Assembly (NCBI RefSeq): GCF_010671925.1
Contig: NZ_JAAHIH010000012.1
Coordinates: forward strand, 19,536 to 83,535
From: Moorena sp. SIOASIH
GTDB lineage: Bacteria > Cyanobacteriota > Cyanobacteriia > Cyanobacteriales > Coleofasciculaceae
Direction of reading: 5' to 3'
Length of the DNA stretch: 64,000 bases
Part shown: positions 18,709 to 27,137 of the stretch, one piece after another
How the letters are laid out: each line of letters opens with the position of its first letter
Position numbering within the stretch: the first letter of the stretch is position 1
Position numbers and translations under genes: made by a program
The notes under the pieces: generated by a model
Databases searched by the model: none
Told to the model about the DNA's origin: nothing
What the model saw: the letters and a program-made list of their open reading frames with translations, nothing else

Positions 18709-18722
18709 TCGTGGGGAGTGTC
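18590..18722 (+). ncRNA. Probable TnpB guide RNA (reRNA/omega RNA) region and right end
   Basis: TnpB guide RNAs overlap the 3' end of tnpB and extend to the right end of the element. This stretch is the one preserved in the decayed copy at 2285-2452 even though the upstream coding sequence was lost, consistent with structural constraint or simply with end conservation. Terminal hairpin with loop TTCTA. Confidence 0.5.
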
Positions 18723-18767
18723 AAAGAGTATGTTCACCTATCAAATCGAAATTATATATCATGGCCA

Positions 18768-19991
18768 ATGATCAAAATTCTTCACCTATCTGACATCCAC
18801 ATGGGTAGTGGTTTCTCCCATGGACGAATAAACCCTGCTACTGGAATCAATACACGTTTAGAAGATTTTGTCAATACCCTAGCTAAATGTATTGACCGAG
18901 CCATTGCCGAACCTGTGGATTTAGTTCTTTTTGGCGGTGATGCCTTTCCCGATGCCACACCACCACCCTATGTTCAACAAGCCTTTGCTAATCAATTTCG
19001 CCGCTTAGTAGATGCAAACATTCCTACAGTTTTACTAGTAGGAAATCACGACCAACACTCCCAAGGACAGGGAGGTGCTAGCTTATGTATTTACCGCACC
19101 TTAGGCGTGCCTGGATTTTTAGTAGGGGATACCATCACCACTCATACGATTCAAACCGACAATGGTCCAGTACAGGTGATTACTCTACCGTGGCTAACCA
19201 ACTCCACCCTTCTCAGTCGCCCAGACACCGAAGGTCTAACCCTAGCCGAGGTGAACCAACTCCTGATCTCACGGCTTGAGCCAATCTTAGAAGCAGAAAT
19301 TCGTAAACTTGACCCAAACCTGCCAACGGTTTTGTTAGGTCATTTAATGGCAGACCAAGCTAGATTTGGTGCAGAGCGCTTCCTCGCAGTTGGTAAAGGC
19401 TTTACTATTCCGCTCTCGCTGCTGACTCGACCCTGCTTTGATTATGTAGCTTTAGGACACATCCACCAACACCAGAATCTCAACCACTCCAATGACCCCC
19501 CAGTCATTTACCCTGGCAGCATTGAACGGGTCGATTTCAGTGAAGAGAAGGAAGACAAAGGTTATGTCATGATTGAGCTGTCCAAAGGTCACGTTCAGTG
19601 GGAATTTTGTCCCTTGTCAGTGCGTCCCTTCCGTACCATTGAGGTCAATCTTGCTGAAGCAGATGATCCCCAAAGTACTTTACTAAACGCTATTGGTAAC
19701 GAAACTATTAAAGACGCTATAGTCCGGCTGATTTACAAGCTACGTTCTGAGCAGCTCGACCTAATTGACAATACTGCCATACATGAATCCTTGAGGGCAG
19801 CTCACCACTATACCATTCGCCCAGAATTAGTCAGCCAGCTAGCCCGTCCCCGCTTGCCGGAACTGGGTATAGGTAACAGTATTGATCCCATGGATGCCTT
19901 ATCCACATATCTAGAGAATCGGCAAGACCTCAGAGATATTGCTGCAGATATGCTAGAAGCTGCAGAATGCCTATTAGAGAAAAATCGGTAA
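18768..19991 (+). CDS. sbcD: SbcD/Mre11-like DNA exonuclease subunit
   Basis: Metallophosphoesterase of the SbcD/Mre11 class, which processes DNA ends and hairpins with the SbcC ATPase. The five metal-binding blocks are present: LSDIHMGS near residue 9, LFGGDAF near 50, LVGNHDQHS near 88, LLGHLMAD near 190 and ALGHIHQHQ near 228. From the ATG at 18768 it is 407 residues, the normal SbcD length. The frame remains open upstream into the preceding IS, but that extension is transposon-derived. The insertion ends only about 45 bp before the start, so native upstream control may be displaced. No sbcC lies adjacent. Confidence 0.9.
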   Translation: MIKILHLSDIHMGSGFSHGRINPATGINTRLEDFVNTLAKCIDRAIAEPVDLVLFGGDAFPDATPPPYVQQAFANQFRRLVDANIPTVLLVGNHDQHSQGQGGASLCIYRTLGVPGFLVGDTITTHTIQTDNGPVQVITLPWLTNSTLLSRPDTEGLTLAEVNQLLISRLEPILEAEIRKLDPNLPTVLLGHLMADQARFGAERFLAVGKGFTIPLSLLTRPCFDYVALGHIHQHQNLNHSNDPPVIYPGSIERVDFSEEKEDKGYVMIELSKGHVQWEFCPLSVRPFRTIEVNLAEADDPQSTLLNAIGNETIKDAIVRLIYKLRSEQLDLIDNTAIHESLRAAHHYTIRPELVSQLARPRLPELGIGNSIDPMDALSTYLENRQDLRDIAADMLEAAECLLEKNR

Positions 19992-19994
19992 TTG

Positions 19995-20262
19995 GTAAGT
20001 AAGCATTCAGCAGTCAGCCGTCAGCCGTCAGCTTATGTTATTCAAAAGCACCGATCTAGTAGCGATGCAGCAAGGGAACAGGGGGTTTCCACGGGGCAAA
20101 CAGCGGTGCGGACGCAGGTTCCGCACACAGACCCAAAACCACTCGCGCAATAATCAAGACAGCGTGGCCAAGAGCGTAGCGTGGCCTTTTGGCCAAGGCC
20201 AATGGCTGATAGCTGATGGCTGATAGCTGATGGCTGATAGCTGAATGCTTACGTAATTGGTA
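19995..20262. repeat. Repeat-filled gap with mini-elements
   Basis: Contains CAGCCGT heptamers, a degenerate 48-bp cruciform copy near 20060, two partial 24-bp mini-elements (AGCGTGGCCAAGAGCGTAGC with the hairpin TGGCCTTTTGGCCA, about 20160-20200) and GCTGATA heptamers. No gene. Confidence 0.65.
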
Positions 20263-20263
20263 A

Positions 20264-20716
20264 TTAGCTACTAGCAGGAAAACTGCCACCGATGAAGTGG
20301 ATATCACTGAAGGTTTCGATCCACAGACGAGCCCCACAATCGAGTGGGTGATCTGGCTGATAGACAATCCGACATGGACCGAGGATTTCTACTTGGTTGC
20401 CGTATAGATTGTTACCGCTTCGTTTTACTGAAATCACTGGCTTCCGGTCTTTGGGACTTTTGTGCATATTCGAGCCAATGTGATTGCGGTTGACATTGAT
20501 CTTAGCTAGAGCCGGAGGACGATTTTTAAGCCACTTACCCTTTGGGCCACGTCTGCCTTTGGTAATTTGAGGCAGATAGTTAAACAGGGGAATAATCCAG
20601 AATTTACCGCTTTTATAAGCACCTCTGACCCGGCCACAGCTTAGCAGTTGTCGCAATCGTCTAGATGAGATTCCTAACAGAGATGCCGCTTCAGTAGTAC
20701 CAACGCACTTGTTCAT
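20264..20716 (-). CDS. Helix-turn-helix (excisionase/MerR-like) domain protein
   Basis: A 150-residue basic protein with an N-terminal helix-turn-helix of the excisionase type: GTTEAASLLGISSRRLRQLL, then GRVRGAYKSGKFWIIP, where the wing strands sit. The remainder is rich in Lys/Arg/Asn (GRRGPKGKWLKNRPPALAK) and ends in a short beta-like region (LGPCRIVYQPDHPLDCGARLW). This resembles small DNA-binding proteins common in Moorena-type genomes. Possible roles are regulation or mobile-element control; nothing adjacent identifies a target. The ATG at 20716 gives the complete helix-turn-helix. Confidence 0.75.
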   Translation of the reverse strand: MNKCVGTTEAASLLGISSRRLRQLLSCGRVRGAYKSGKFWIIPLFNYLPQITKGRRGPKGKWLKNRPPALAKINVNRNHIGSNMHKSPKDRKPVISVKRSGNNLYGNQVEILGPCRIVYQPDHPLDCGARLWIETFSDIHFIGGSFPASS

Positions 20717-21149
20717 CAGTTGACTGTCAAAACTCTTCCTATAAAACTAGTATAACAGAAAAATTTCTGAAACGTGGAATCATCGGGTGCTATTAATTAA
20801 TGCATCAACCTTCAACCTCAGAAGATTCCCTGAATAACATTGAGTGTATTAGGGCTATCATTAGACAAATCAGGTCAGTTGGAATGATTGGTTGGGACTT
20901 CTGGAATAGCTAAAAATGGCAATCAGTGCTACTGTAGGATGCCATACTGTTGCGCTAGTTATCCTACATGGTTGAATCAATACCCAAGCAAAACTACCGT
21001 GAACATCCAGGGTCAGCCATCGTAGGCTTCACAGGTCAACAGTGTCAGCAACCGCTGCTTGACAAAACCTGAGTAGACATCTGTTCTAACTCCTGATTAA
21101 CCTGATGGTTTGTGCAGCATAACTGGTAACGCTCCTAACACCTGATGCA
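20717..21149. other. Intergenic region upstream of the PP2C phosphatase
   Basis: 433 bp between divergent genes with no convincing ORF. A perfect 8-bp inverted repeat (TGTAGGAT ... ATCCTACA, 20933-20968) could form a hairpin. Both flanking promoters must lie here. Confidence 0.45.
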
Positions 21150-22607
21150 ATGACAGCACTGCCCATTCCCCACCAACCCTCAAGTTCAACGAATAGCACC
21201 AGCTCCTATGCTGCTGCTAAGCGAAACCCTGTGTCCACCCTCAAAGAACTGGTGGCACGTCTTTATCGAGAACAGCACAAAGTTCAAGATTTGTTAAGTT
21301 CCTTGGGGTTTGCCTTACGCAGCTTCAACAATCTCAATCAGTTTTTAGAGTTAATTCCTCTAATGGCAGCACGGGTCAGTGATGCCGATGGGGGAGCTTT
21401 AATCTTGTTCAATCGAGATGGTCAGGTACAACGCTCTGACCTACACTACCAGAACCCTCAGGTGGGTCAGACTATTCGTAAAGCGATAGAAAAGACCACC
21501 CGCCAAGTTACGAGTCCTAATGGCCAAGGGGGGAATTCTCAGCACACACCAAGCTCTTTGAAACTGGTTCAGGCATCCTTTGATAAACTCTTGAGGGATT
21601 ATCTTGAACCCAATATCAAACTTTTTAGTCTTCCCATTCTGGTTAAAAATGCTGAACAAGGACATTTGTATATCTTTAGCCATGACCCACAATATAACTG
21701 GACACCGACACGACAGAAGTTGGTAAGGTTAGTGGCTGACCAAACTGCAGTAGCGATCGCTAATGATGAACTTAAAGTTGAGCTACGTCATAAAGAACGC
21801 TTAGATCGAGAGTTAGAAATTGGTGCCGATATCCAAATCCGCCTACTACCGCGCCAATGCCCTGAAATTGAAGGTGCGGAATTAGCGGCTTTCTGTAAAA
21901 CCGCTAACCGTGTCGGAGGTGACTACTACGATTTCATTCCCACCAACTACGACCAGCTCGGACCCAAAAACTCCGGGGATGGTAACGTCACTGATGACCA
22001 CAGCGCTTATTTACCTTGGAGCATTGTGATTGGTGATGTGATGGGCAAAGGGGTTCCGGCTGGGTTGATTATGACTATGACCAGGGGAATGCTGCGGGCA
22101 GAAGTACTAAACGGTCACTCCCCTGCACGCATTCTCGAACACTTGAACCGGGTTATGTATGCTGACTTGGAAAATTCCCATCGGTTCGTCACCCTATTTT
22201 ATTCTGAGTACGACCCCAAAACCAAGATTTTGTCCTATAGTAATGCCGCTCACAATCCCCCCTTGTTGTGGCAGGCATCAACCCGTTCTATCAAACCCTT
22301 GGATACCGCAGGGATGCTGATTGGTTTAGAAGTTGATTCTCAATACGAAGACTCTCAAGTGCAGCTCGATTCAGGGGACACCATTATTTACTACACTGAT
22401 GGGGTGACCGAGGCAGCCAATCTCAATGGCAATCGCTTTGATGAGGAAAATCTAACCCAAAGCTTCCAGTGGGCCTGTGAACATAGTTATAGTGCTCAGG
22501 AAATTTTAGATTACCTATTTGAGCAAGTTCAGCAGTTTACTGGTACAACAACTAACGGAGATGATATGACACTGGTCGTAATGCAGGTAAAATCAAGGCT
22601 TGACTAA
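21150..22607 (+). CDS. GAF-PP2C (RsbU/SpoIIE-type) serine/threonine phosphatase
   Basis: A 485-residue soluble signalling protein. The N-terminal region to about residue 215 contains a GAF sensor domain (SFNNLNQFLELIPLMAARVSD ... LVADQTAVAIANDELKVE) followed by a short coiled linker. Residues 225-485 form a PP2C/SpoIIE phosphatase with the metal motifs VGGDYYDFIP near 252, VIGDVMGKGVPAGLIM near 295, YYTDGVTEAANLNG near 412 and DDMTLVVMQV near 470. RsbU-like phosphatases usually act in anti-sigma partner-switching; the partner here is not visible. A small gene follows 28 bp downstream. Confidence 0.93.
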   Translation: MTALPIPHQPSSSTNSTSSYAAAKRNPVSTLKELVARLYREQHKVQDLLSSLGFALRSFNNLNQFLELIPLMAARVSDADGGALILFNRDGQVQRSDLHYQNPQVGQTIRKAIEKTTRQVTSPNGQGGNSQHTPSSLKLVQASFDKLLRDYLEPNIKLFSLPILVKNAEQGHLYIFSHDPQYNWTPTRQKLVRLVADQTAVAIANDELKVELRHKERLDRELEIGADIQIRLLPRQCPEIEGAELAAFCKTANRVGGDYYDFIPTNYDQLGPKNSGDGNVTDDHSAYLPWSIVIGDVMGKGVPAGLIMTMTRGMLRAEVLNGHSPARILEHLNRVMYADLENSHRFVTLFYSEYDPKTKILSYSNAAHNPPLLWQASTRSIKPLDTAGMLIGLEVDSQYEDSQVQLDSGDTIIYYTDGVTEAANLNGNRFDEENLTQSFQWACEHSYSAQEILDYLFEQVQQFTGTTTNGDDMTLVVMQVKSRLD

Positions 22608-22635
22608 CAGATTTAACGTATAGGAAATCATAGCA

Positions 22636-22887
22636 ATGGTGATTGTAGGCATACAAACAGTAATAGTTCCGTTCTTATGCATTAGCGATTGGACTGATGT
22701 CTTGGGATGGCTGAACTCTGAGTTACCCATCGATGGGCTAGTGTTGGCTCAAACTATTGAAGATCCAGATGTACTTGGTCAAATCAAGACGGCCTGGCAA
22801 AACTTTATTGATTCTGGTCAGGCTGCAGCGCTGGTGATTGGCTTAGTTGTTGGTTACTTATTCAGAAATCTAACTTCGTTTAACTAA
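22636..22887 (+). CDS. Small membrane-associated hypothetical protein (83 aa)
   Basis: An 83-residue product beginning 28 bp after the PP2C phosphatase, so probably in the same transcript. It has hydrophobic segments at the N-terminus (VIVGIQTVIVPFLC) and C-terminus (AALVIGLVVGYLF). The central part (WLNSELPIDGLVLAQTIEDP, IKTAWQNFIDSGQAAA) is amphipathic. The stop codon lies in the first bases of a 106-bp tandem hairpin repeat. The pre-insertion sequence, still seen at 23095-23115, would have continued in frame into the argH leader. Function not recognised. Confidence 0.6.
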   Translation: MVIVGIQTVIVPFLCISDWTDVLGWLNSELPIDGLVLAQTIEDPDVLGQIKTAWQNFIDSGQAAALVIGLVVGYLFRNLTSFN

Positions 22888-23093
22888 GGGAGTTGCGTGT
22901 AAAAAAAATACCAATTAAAGTAGGGTGGGCAAAGTTATCTTATCTAGAAGACTCATTTGAACCAAAATGTTCTTGCCCACCCTACAAGCTAAGGGAGTTG
23001 CGTGTAAAAAAAATACCAATTAAAGTAGGGTGGGCAAAGTTATCTTATCTAAAAGACTCATTTGAACCAAAATGTTTTTGCCCACCCTACAAG
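22886..23093. repeat. 106-bp hairpin element in tandem duplicate
   Basis: Two near-identical units (22886-22991 and 22992-23093), each with inverted arms GTAGGGTGGGCAAA ... TTGCCCACCCTAC. The flanks are direct copies of AAATCTAACTTCNTTTAACT (22866-22885 and 23095-23114), suggesting insertion with duplication or repeat-mediated expansion. Confidence 0.85.
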
Positions 23094-23147
23094 GTAAATC
23101 TAACTTCCTTTAACTCGTCTTTTGTCCTTTATCTTGTTTCCAAAACT

Positions 23148-24545
23148 GTGACTGAGCAAAAAACCTGGAGTCAGCGATTTGAATCAGCGTTACATCCAGC
23201 AATTGCTTGCTTCAATGCCAGTATCGGCTTTGACATAGAACTGATTGAGTATGACATTACTGGTTCTGTAGCTCATGCCAAGATGCTTGCCCATACTGGC
23301 ATTATTTCTGAGTCGGAAGCTCAGCAGCTGGTAGCTGGCTTAGAACAAATCCGCTCAGAATACCACCAAGGAAAATTTAACCCTGGTGTTGATGCGGAGG
23401 ATGTACACTTAGCTGTAGAACGCCGCCTTACTGATATTGTGGGTGATGTGGGCAAGAAGCTACATACAGCGCGATCGCGTAATGACCAAGTTGGTACGGA
23501 TACCCGACTCTACCTCCGGGACCAGATTGACCAGATTCGTAGCCAGTTACGTCACTTCCAAGAGGTCTTGCTCAATCTTGCCAAAGCTCATGTTGAAACC
23601 CTGATTCCTGGCTATACTCACCTGCAACGGGCTCAGCCAGTCAGTTTAGCCCATCACCTGTTAGCTTACGTTGAAATGCTAGACCGGGACTGGCAGCGTT
23701 TAGGGGAAATCCGACGGCGGGTGAATATCTCACCCCTGGGTTGTGGGGCATTAGCAGGGACTACCTTCCCGATTGACCGACATCATACCGCAGAAACCTT
23801 GCATTTTGAAGGAATTTATGGTAACAGCCTCGATGGAGTAAGCGATCGCGACTTTGCCATTGAATTCCTCTGTGCTGCCAGTTTGATCATGGTACATCTG
23901 AGCCGATTGTCAGAGGAAATCATTCTCTGGGCATCTCAGGAATTTGGCTTTGTTACTCTCAAGGATAGTTGTGCTACTGGTTCGAGCATCATGCCCCAAA
24001 AGAAAAATCCTGATGTTCCCGAACTGGTACGAGGGAAGACTGGTCGTGTCTTTGGTCATCTACAAGGGTTGTTAGTTTTGATGAAAGGGCTACCTTTGGC
24101 TTACAACAAAGACCTGCAAGAAGACAAAGAAGCACTGTTTGATAGCGTTAACACTATCAAAGCCTGTCTCGAAGCCATGACCATTCTCTGGCAAGAAGGG
24201 TTAGAATTTCGTACCGAACGTTTAGCATCAGCAGTTACTGAAGATTTCTCTAACGCTACCGATGTCGCTGACTATTTAGCCTCAAAAGGGGTTCCGTTTC
24301 GGGAAGCCTACAATCTGGTGGGTAAGGTGGTCAGAAGTTGTTTGGCATCCGGGAAGTTACTGAAGGATTTGAGCCTCGAACAGTGGCAAGAGTTGCATCC
24401 AGCCTTTGCAGAGGATATTTATCAAGCCATTGCCCCGACTCAAGTCGTCGCTCGTCGGAATAGTTATGGTGGCACTGGTTTTGACCAGGTTAGGCGAGGG
24501 ATTCAGGATGCATGCGATCGCCTAATTTCCAATAATCATGATTGA
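23148..24545 (+). CDS. argH: Argininosuccinate lyase
   Basis: Cleaves argininosuccinate to arginine and fumarate, the last step of arginine synthesis. Starting at the GTG at 23148 the protein is 465 residues (TEQKTWSQRFESALHPAIACF), matching the family length. The frame is open back to 22893, but that extra 85 residues derives from the tandem hairpin repeat. Family motifs are HTARSRNDQVGTDTRLYLRD near residue 105, TPGYTHLQRAQP-type PGYTHLQRAQPVSLAHHLLA near 150 and the signature GSSIMPQKKNPDVPELVRG near 280, with the catalytic Ser in the flexible loop. It may share a transcript with the 83-residue gene. Confidence 0.95.
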   Translation: MTEQKTWSQRFESALHPAIACFNASIGFDIELIEYDITGSVAHAKMLAHTGIISESEAQQLVAGLEQIRSEYHQGKFNPGVDAEDVHLAVERRLTDIVGDVGKKLHTARSRNDQVGTDTRLYLRDQIDQIRSQLRHFQEVLLNLAKAHVETLIPGYTHLQRAQPVSLAHHLLAYVEMLDRDWQRLGEIRRRVNISPLGCGALAGTTFPIDRHHTAETLHFEGIYGNSLDGVSDRDFAIEFLCAASLIMVHLSRLSEEIILWASQEFGFVTLKDSCATGSSIMPQKKNPDVPELVRGKTGRVFGHLQGLLVLMKGLPLAYNKDLQEDKEALFDSVNTIKACLEAMTILWQEGLEFRTERLASAVTEDFSNATDVADYLASKGVPFREAYNLVGKVVRSCLASGKLLKDLSLEQWQELHPAFAEDIYQAIAPTQVVARRNSYGGTGFDQVRRGIQDACDRLISNNHD

Positions 24546-25131
24546 TATGTAATTTATCTCTAATCTTAGATCTTGTCGATCTTGCACCAGTACAAAAATA
24601 TTTAATAATAGGGAACTTCGGAGTGGGAAACTTCGGATCAGAAGTAAGGATTTTTAGTTAGTTTTTGGATTAAAAGATACTTTGACTTTTGTTTATTCCA
24701 ATCACATAACCGATACTTTTTAGCTACCAAAGTCTACCAATATAAACTTTAGCCCGCCAATGCAAGATGCTTTCACATCCAGGGGGTATCTCCGCTCTGA
24801 CGGAATATCCCGCGAGCGCCATAAAAATGTCAACAAATTTGGTTCCACCGGGATTACAGCGCAACTATTAAACCCTTGGTTTTCGGCTTTAATTTAAGTT
24901 ACATAATAATCCCTGTCGGTGTTACCCTAATTTAATTCTAACAAATAATAAGAGTTTTTGGTAGACTCTGCGACATTTTCTCTAGCTGTTTACTAACCTT
25001 GACTTATTCTGATTCGAAGCTCCTGACTCGATACTCCTAAATTTTCTAAATCGACTTCCTACATCGACAGTCGTTAATCAACTCGGGTAGCTACCTCATC
25101 GGATGTGAGGAGTCAGCTGGTAACTGACTCA
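24546..25131. other. 586-bp intergenic region after argH
   Basis: No credible gene on either strand. An AT-rich segment around 24600-24740 is followed by a GC-richer stretch (24760-24860). A perfect 7-bp inverted repeat (GAGTCAG/CTGACTC, 25110-25130) lies just beyond the stop of the minus-strand gene ending at 25132 and could serve as its terminator, although no U-run is visible. Confidence 0.45.
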
Positions 25132-25326
25132 TTACATCGCACCAGTACCACCTTGGTAATTATCCTCGTTAGTTTCTGCCGTTGTTTCCTCCGACTTAGG
25201 AGGTTTGCTACCGTACCGTCTATTTTTGGAAAAACGGCCCGTATTACGCTTGGATTTCCGAAACTTACGGGCGTAAGCTTGATTCCGCTGCGCCTTTTCC
25301 TTTTTTAGATTGCGGCGCTTTGCCAT
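25132..25326 (-). CDS. Small highly basic conserved protein (64 aa)
   Basis: A 64-residue protein rich in Lys/Arg (AKRRNLKKEKAQRNQAYARK, FRKSKRNTGRFSKNRRYG) with an acidic C-terminal tail (SEETTAETNED). It lies downstream of the RRM-protein gene on the same strand. In several cyanobacteria a ribosomal protein S21 gene accompanies rbp genes; this protein has a similar charge but I do not see the S21 signature. An RNA- or ribosome-associated role is an inference from charge and context. Confidence 0.65.
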   Translation of the reverse strand: MAKRRNLKKEKAQRNQAYARKFRKSKRNTGRFSKNRRYGSKPPKSEETTAETNEDNYQGGTGAM

Positions 25327-25482
25327 GTCTACCTCATTGATAAAAAAACAAAAACACTATCAAAGCCAAGTCTTACAATAAATTCAGCTTGGTTTATTTA
25401 AGTTACCCATGTGACCCAAGGGAAAGTCAAATATTTATTTGACCACACCAGACTTCTTGATTGTCCTCGAAGCCTAGTGTTT

Positions 25483-25773
25483 CTAGAACCCACTGCGACT
25501 ACGATTTCCGCGATTGTTGTCGTTGTCGTTAGTCTTTGGTCTAGCTTTACGGACGCGCATATAACGTCCCATCCATTGTGCACCATCTAGCTCAGCAATA
25601 GCCGAATCTTCCTCATCCGGTGTCCCCATATCAACAAAAGCGAATCCACGCCCTTGACCTGTTTCCCTATCTGTAGGAACTACTACTTTTGATACTGTAC
25701 CATAATCTTCAAATACTTCCTGTAAGTTTTGAGAGGTAACCTGATAATCTAGGTTGCCAATGTATATAGTCAT
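25483..25773 (-). CDS. RRM-type RNA-binding protein (cyanobacterial Rbp)
   Basis: A single RNA-recognition-motif protein of the cold-inducible cyanobacterial Rbp group. RNP2 is IYIGNLDY at residues 3-10 and RNP1 is GRGFAFVDM near residue 55. A short Arg/Asn/Gly-rich tail (NDNDNNRGNRSRSGF) follows. The start is taken at 25773 (MTIYIGNLDYQV), which gives the usual N-terminus of 96 residues. An upstream ATG at 25818 would lie inside the adjoining transposon end. The IS right end begins about 32 bp upstream of the start, so the native 5' UTR, where cold regulation normally acts, is truncated or replaced. Confidence 0.9.
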   Translation of the reverse strand: MTIYIGNLDYQVTSQNLQEVFEDYGTVSKVVVPTDRETGQGRGFAFVDMGTPDEEDSAIAELDGAQWMGRYMRVRKARPKTNDNDNNRGNRSRSGF

Positions 25774-25804
25774 TGAGAGTTGTCCATCTGATCGAAAATG
25801 TTCA

Positions 25805-26235
25805 GTTGACATCCTCACCGCCTGCTGAAGTGCGGTGATTCCTAAACCTCACGATTTAGGTTTCTGCTTCATCGCAACTGCCTCCACTCTCAGGCGCGAC
25901 CCGTGGCGAATTTAATTCGCCTAGGTCAAGCGCACCTAAAGGAGTTTTATGGTCTTAGGTTCGCTCGACAGACTATCCCCGCAAGTCCTGCGGTTCTTAT
26001 GCGTCGAAATCTCAAACAGGAGAAATCTTGATGTACTTTGTTGATTCAAGGGTTGAACTACCATTGCCCTGTCCTCTTTTCCCGGTCTACCGATTTTTCT
26101 GCGCCGCCAGGTTACTGGACTTCGCTCGTGTAGGCTGTCTGATCCATCGTCTCGGGTGGGTCGTTGACCATTTCGATTATACCATGTTTTGCCGTCCTAG
26201 AAGGACGGGGTTTCAAACCCATTTTTTTGATGAAG
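25805..26235 (-). mobile_element. Non-autonomous IS200/IS605-derived element (PATE/MITE-like)
   Basis: Read on the minus strand, the 3' end shows the RE hairpin CACCGC...GCGGTG followed by GAGGATGTCAAC, typical of cyanobacterial IS605 right ends. It is preceded by a hairpin-rich stretch of about 200 nt, including CCTAAA/TTTAGG and GGCGAATTAAATTCGCC. At the other end (26193-26211) is a CCCCGTCC-TTCTA-GGACGG hairpin. No transposase or nuclease frame remains. The retained 3' region corresponds to where TnpB guide RNAs are made. Confidence 0.6.
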
Positions 26236-26281
26236 GTCGGTAAGAGGCGAAGCACTGGTGACTATCTACCCAGGTTATGAC

Positions 26282-26351
26282 AGCGATGGAGCTTGGTCTT
26301 GGGGAGCCAGGGCGGCCAAAGGAGGCCACCCCATGAGCGCTTTGCATCAAG
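26282..26351. repeat. 48-bp cruciform repeat carrying an internal insert (copy 2)
   Basis: Starts GCGATGGAGCTTGGTCTTGGGG and ends CCCCATGAGCGCTTTGCATC. About 20 bp are inserted in the loop, and they contain their own palindrome-like GGCCAAAGGAGGCC. Confidence 0.6.
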
Positions 26352-26551
26352 ACAGAGATTTAAGCAGAAGTGATTCGCCCGTGAACCGGTTAGGTATTCC
26401 TTAGGCTCCTAGCTGTTAACTACTCAGACGTTCAACGTTGAATTGCATCACAATGGACTTTTCAATCACTGACGTTACCGAACTTGCATCCATAATGTCT
26501 ATCATAGCAGTCAGTAAAAGCAACACACACACTCAACAGCCCTATCATCAC

Positions 26552-27007
26552 ATGAGAAGATTATGGCAATTTGTCCAAACAGTTCTCGGGATTATATTTC
26601 GACATCCTATTACCGGTACGAGCATCATTCCACTCTTGCCGGATGGGCGAATTGTGCTAGTTCGACGTCGTGACAATGGTAAGTGGGCTCTACCAGGAGG
26701 GATGGTTAACTGGGGTCAAGATATTCCAACGACTATCGAACGGGAATTATTTGAGGAAACCGGACTTGAGTTGCTCAAGATTCGCCAGTTAGTTGGGGTT
26801 TACTCAGCACCAGGAAGAGATCCCAGAGTCCATTCTATCTGTATTCTGGTAGAAGCTGATGTCAAGGGAACTATGGAGGTACAGGACGTATTGGAAATTA
26901 GTGAAGTCAAGGCGTTTGATCCCGAAGCTATCCCTAAGGGAAACCTCAGCCATGACCATGACCGTCAGTTACAGGACTATTTTGAGGGTAATATCACCGT
27001 TGCCTAG
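26552..27007 (+). CDS. Nudix hydrolase
   Basis: Hydrolase of nucleoside diphosphates linked to another moiety. The Nudix box at about residues 55-77 reads GGMVNWGQ-DIPTTIE-RELFEETGLEL. It matches GX5EX7REUXEEXGU except that the first Glu is Gln. The REXXEE core that binds the metals is intact. The start is taken at 26552 (MRRLWQFVQTVLG); an ATG at 26438 would add a 38-residue leader of low-complexity, atypical sequence. The substrate cannot be predicted. Isolated gene between a repeat region and the convergent coaX. Confidence 0.85.
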   Translation: MRRLWQFVQTVLGIIFRHPITGTSIIPLLPDGRIVLVRRRDNGKWALPGGMVNWGQDIPTTIERELFEETGLELLKIRQLVGVYSAPGRDPRVHSICILVEADVKGTMEVQDVLEISEVKAFDPEAIPKGNLSHDHDRQLQDYFEGNITVA

Positions 27008-27137
27008 TCCATTCGTGCAGCCTACACAGATGATTGACTTGCCCGTGTAGATCAATCTGGTTAGTCACTGAGAAACCAGATGACAGGGTGCTTTGGAACA
27101 CAACGCAAGTTGATCTGATCAAAAGTCACCGCAGCAA

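Larger units (their letters stand above)
17319..18722 (+). mobile_element. IS200/IS605-family element carrying tnpB only (IS1341 type)
   Basis: The left end holds a long inverted repeat (GTGAGGGGTAAGGC / GCCTTACCCCTCAC at 17319-17377) enclosing a smaller CCCC...GGGG hairpin. The right end holds the hairpin CCCC-CGAT-TTCTA-ATCG-T-GGGG at about 18692-18713 with a bulged T, followed by AGTGTCAA. A single intact tnpB lies between; there is no tnpA. The right end matches the remnant at 2425-2452. Confidence 0.7.

Noticed and set aside
18528..18767. Upstream extension of sbcD by 80 residues
   Set aside because: The extension lies in the IS right end, overlaps tnpB in another frame, and has no SbcD-like sequence; the ATG at 18768 fits the family.
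22893..23147. N-terminal extension of ArgH to 550 residues
   Set aside because: It is encoded by the duplicated hairpin repeat; the GTG at 23148 gives the family length.
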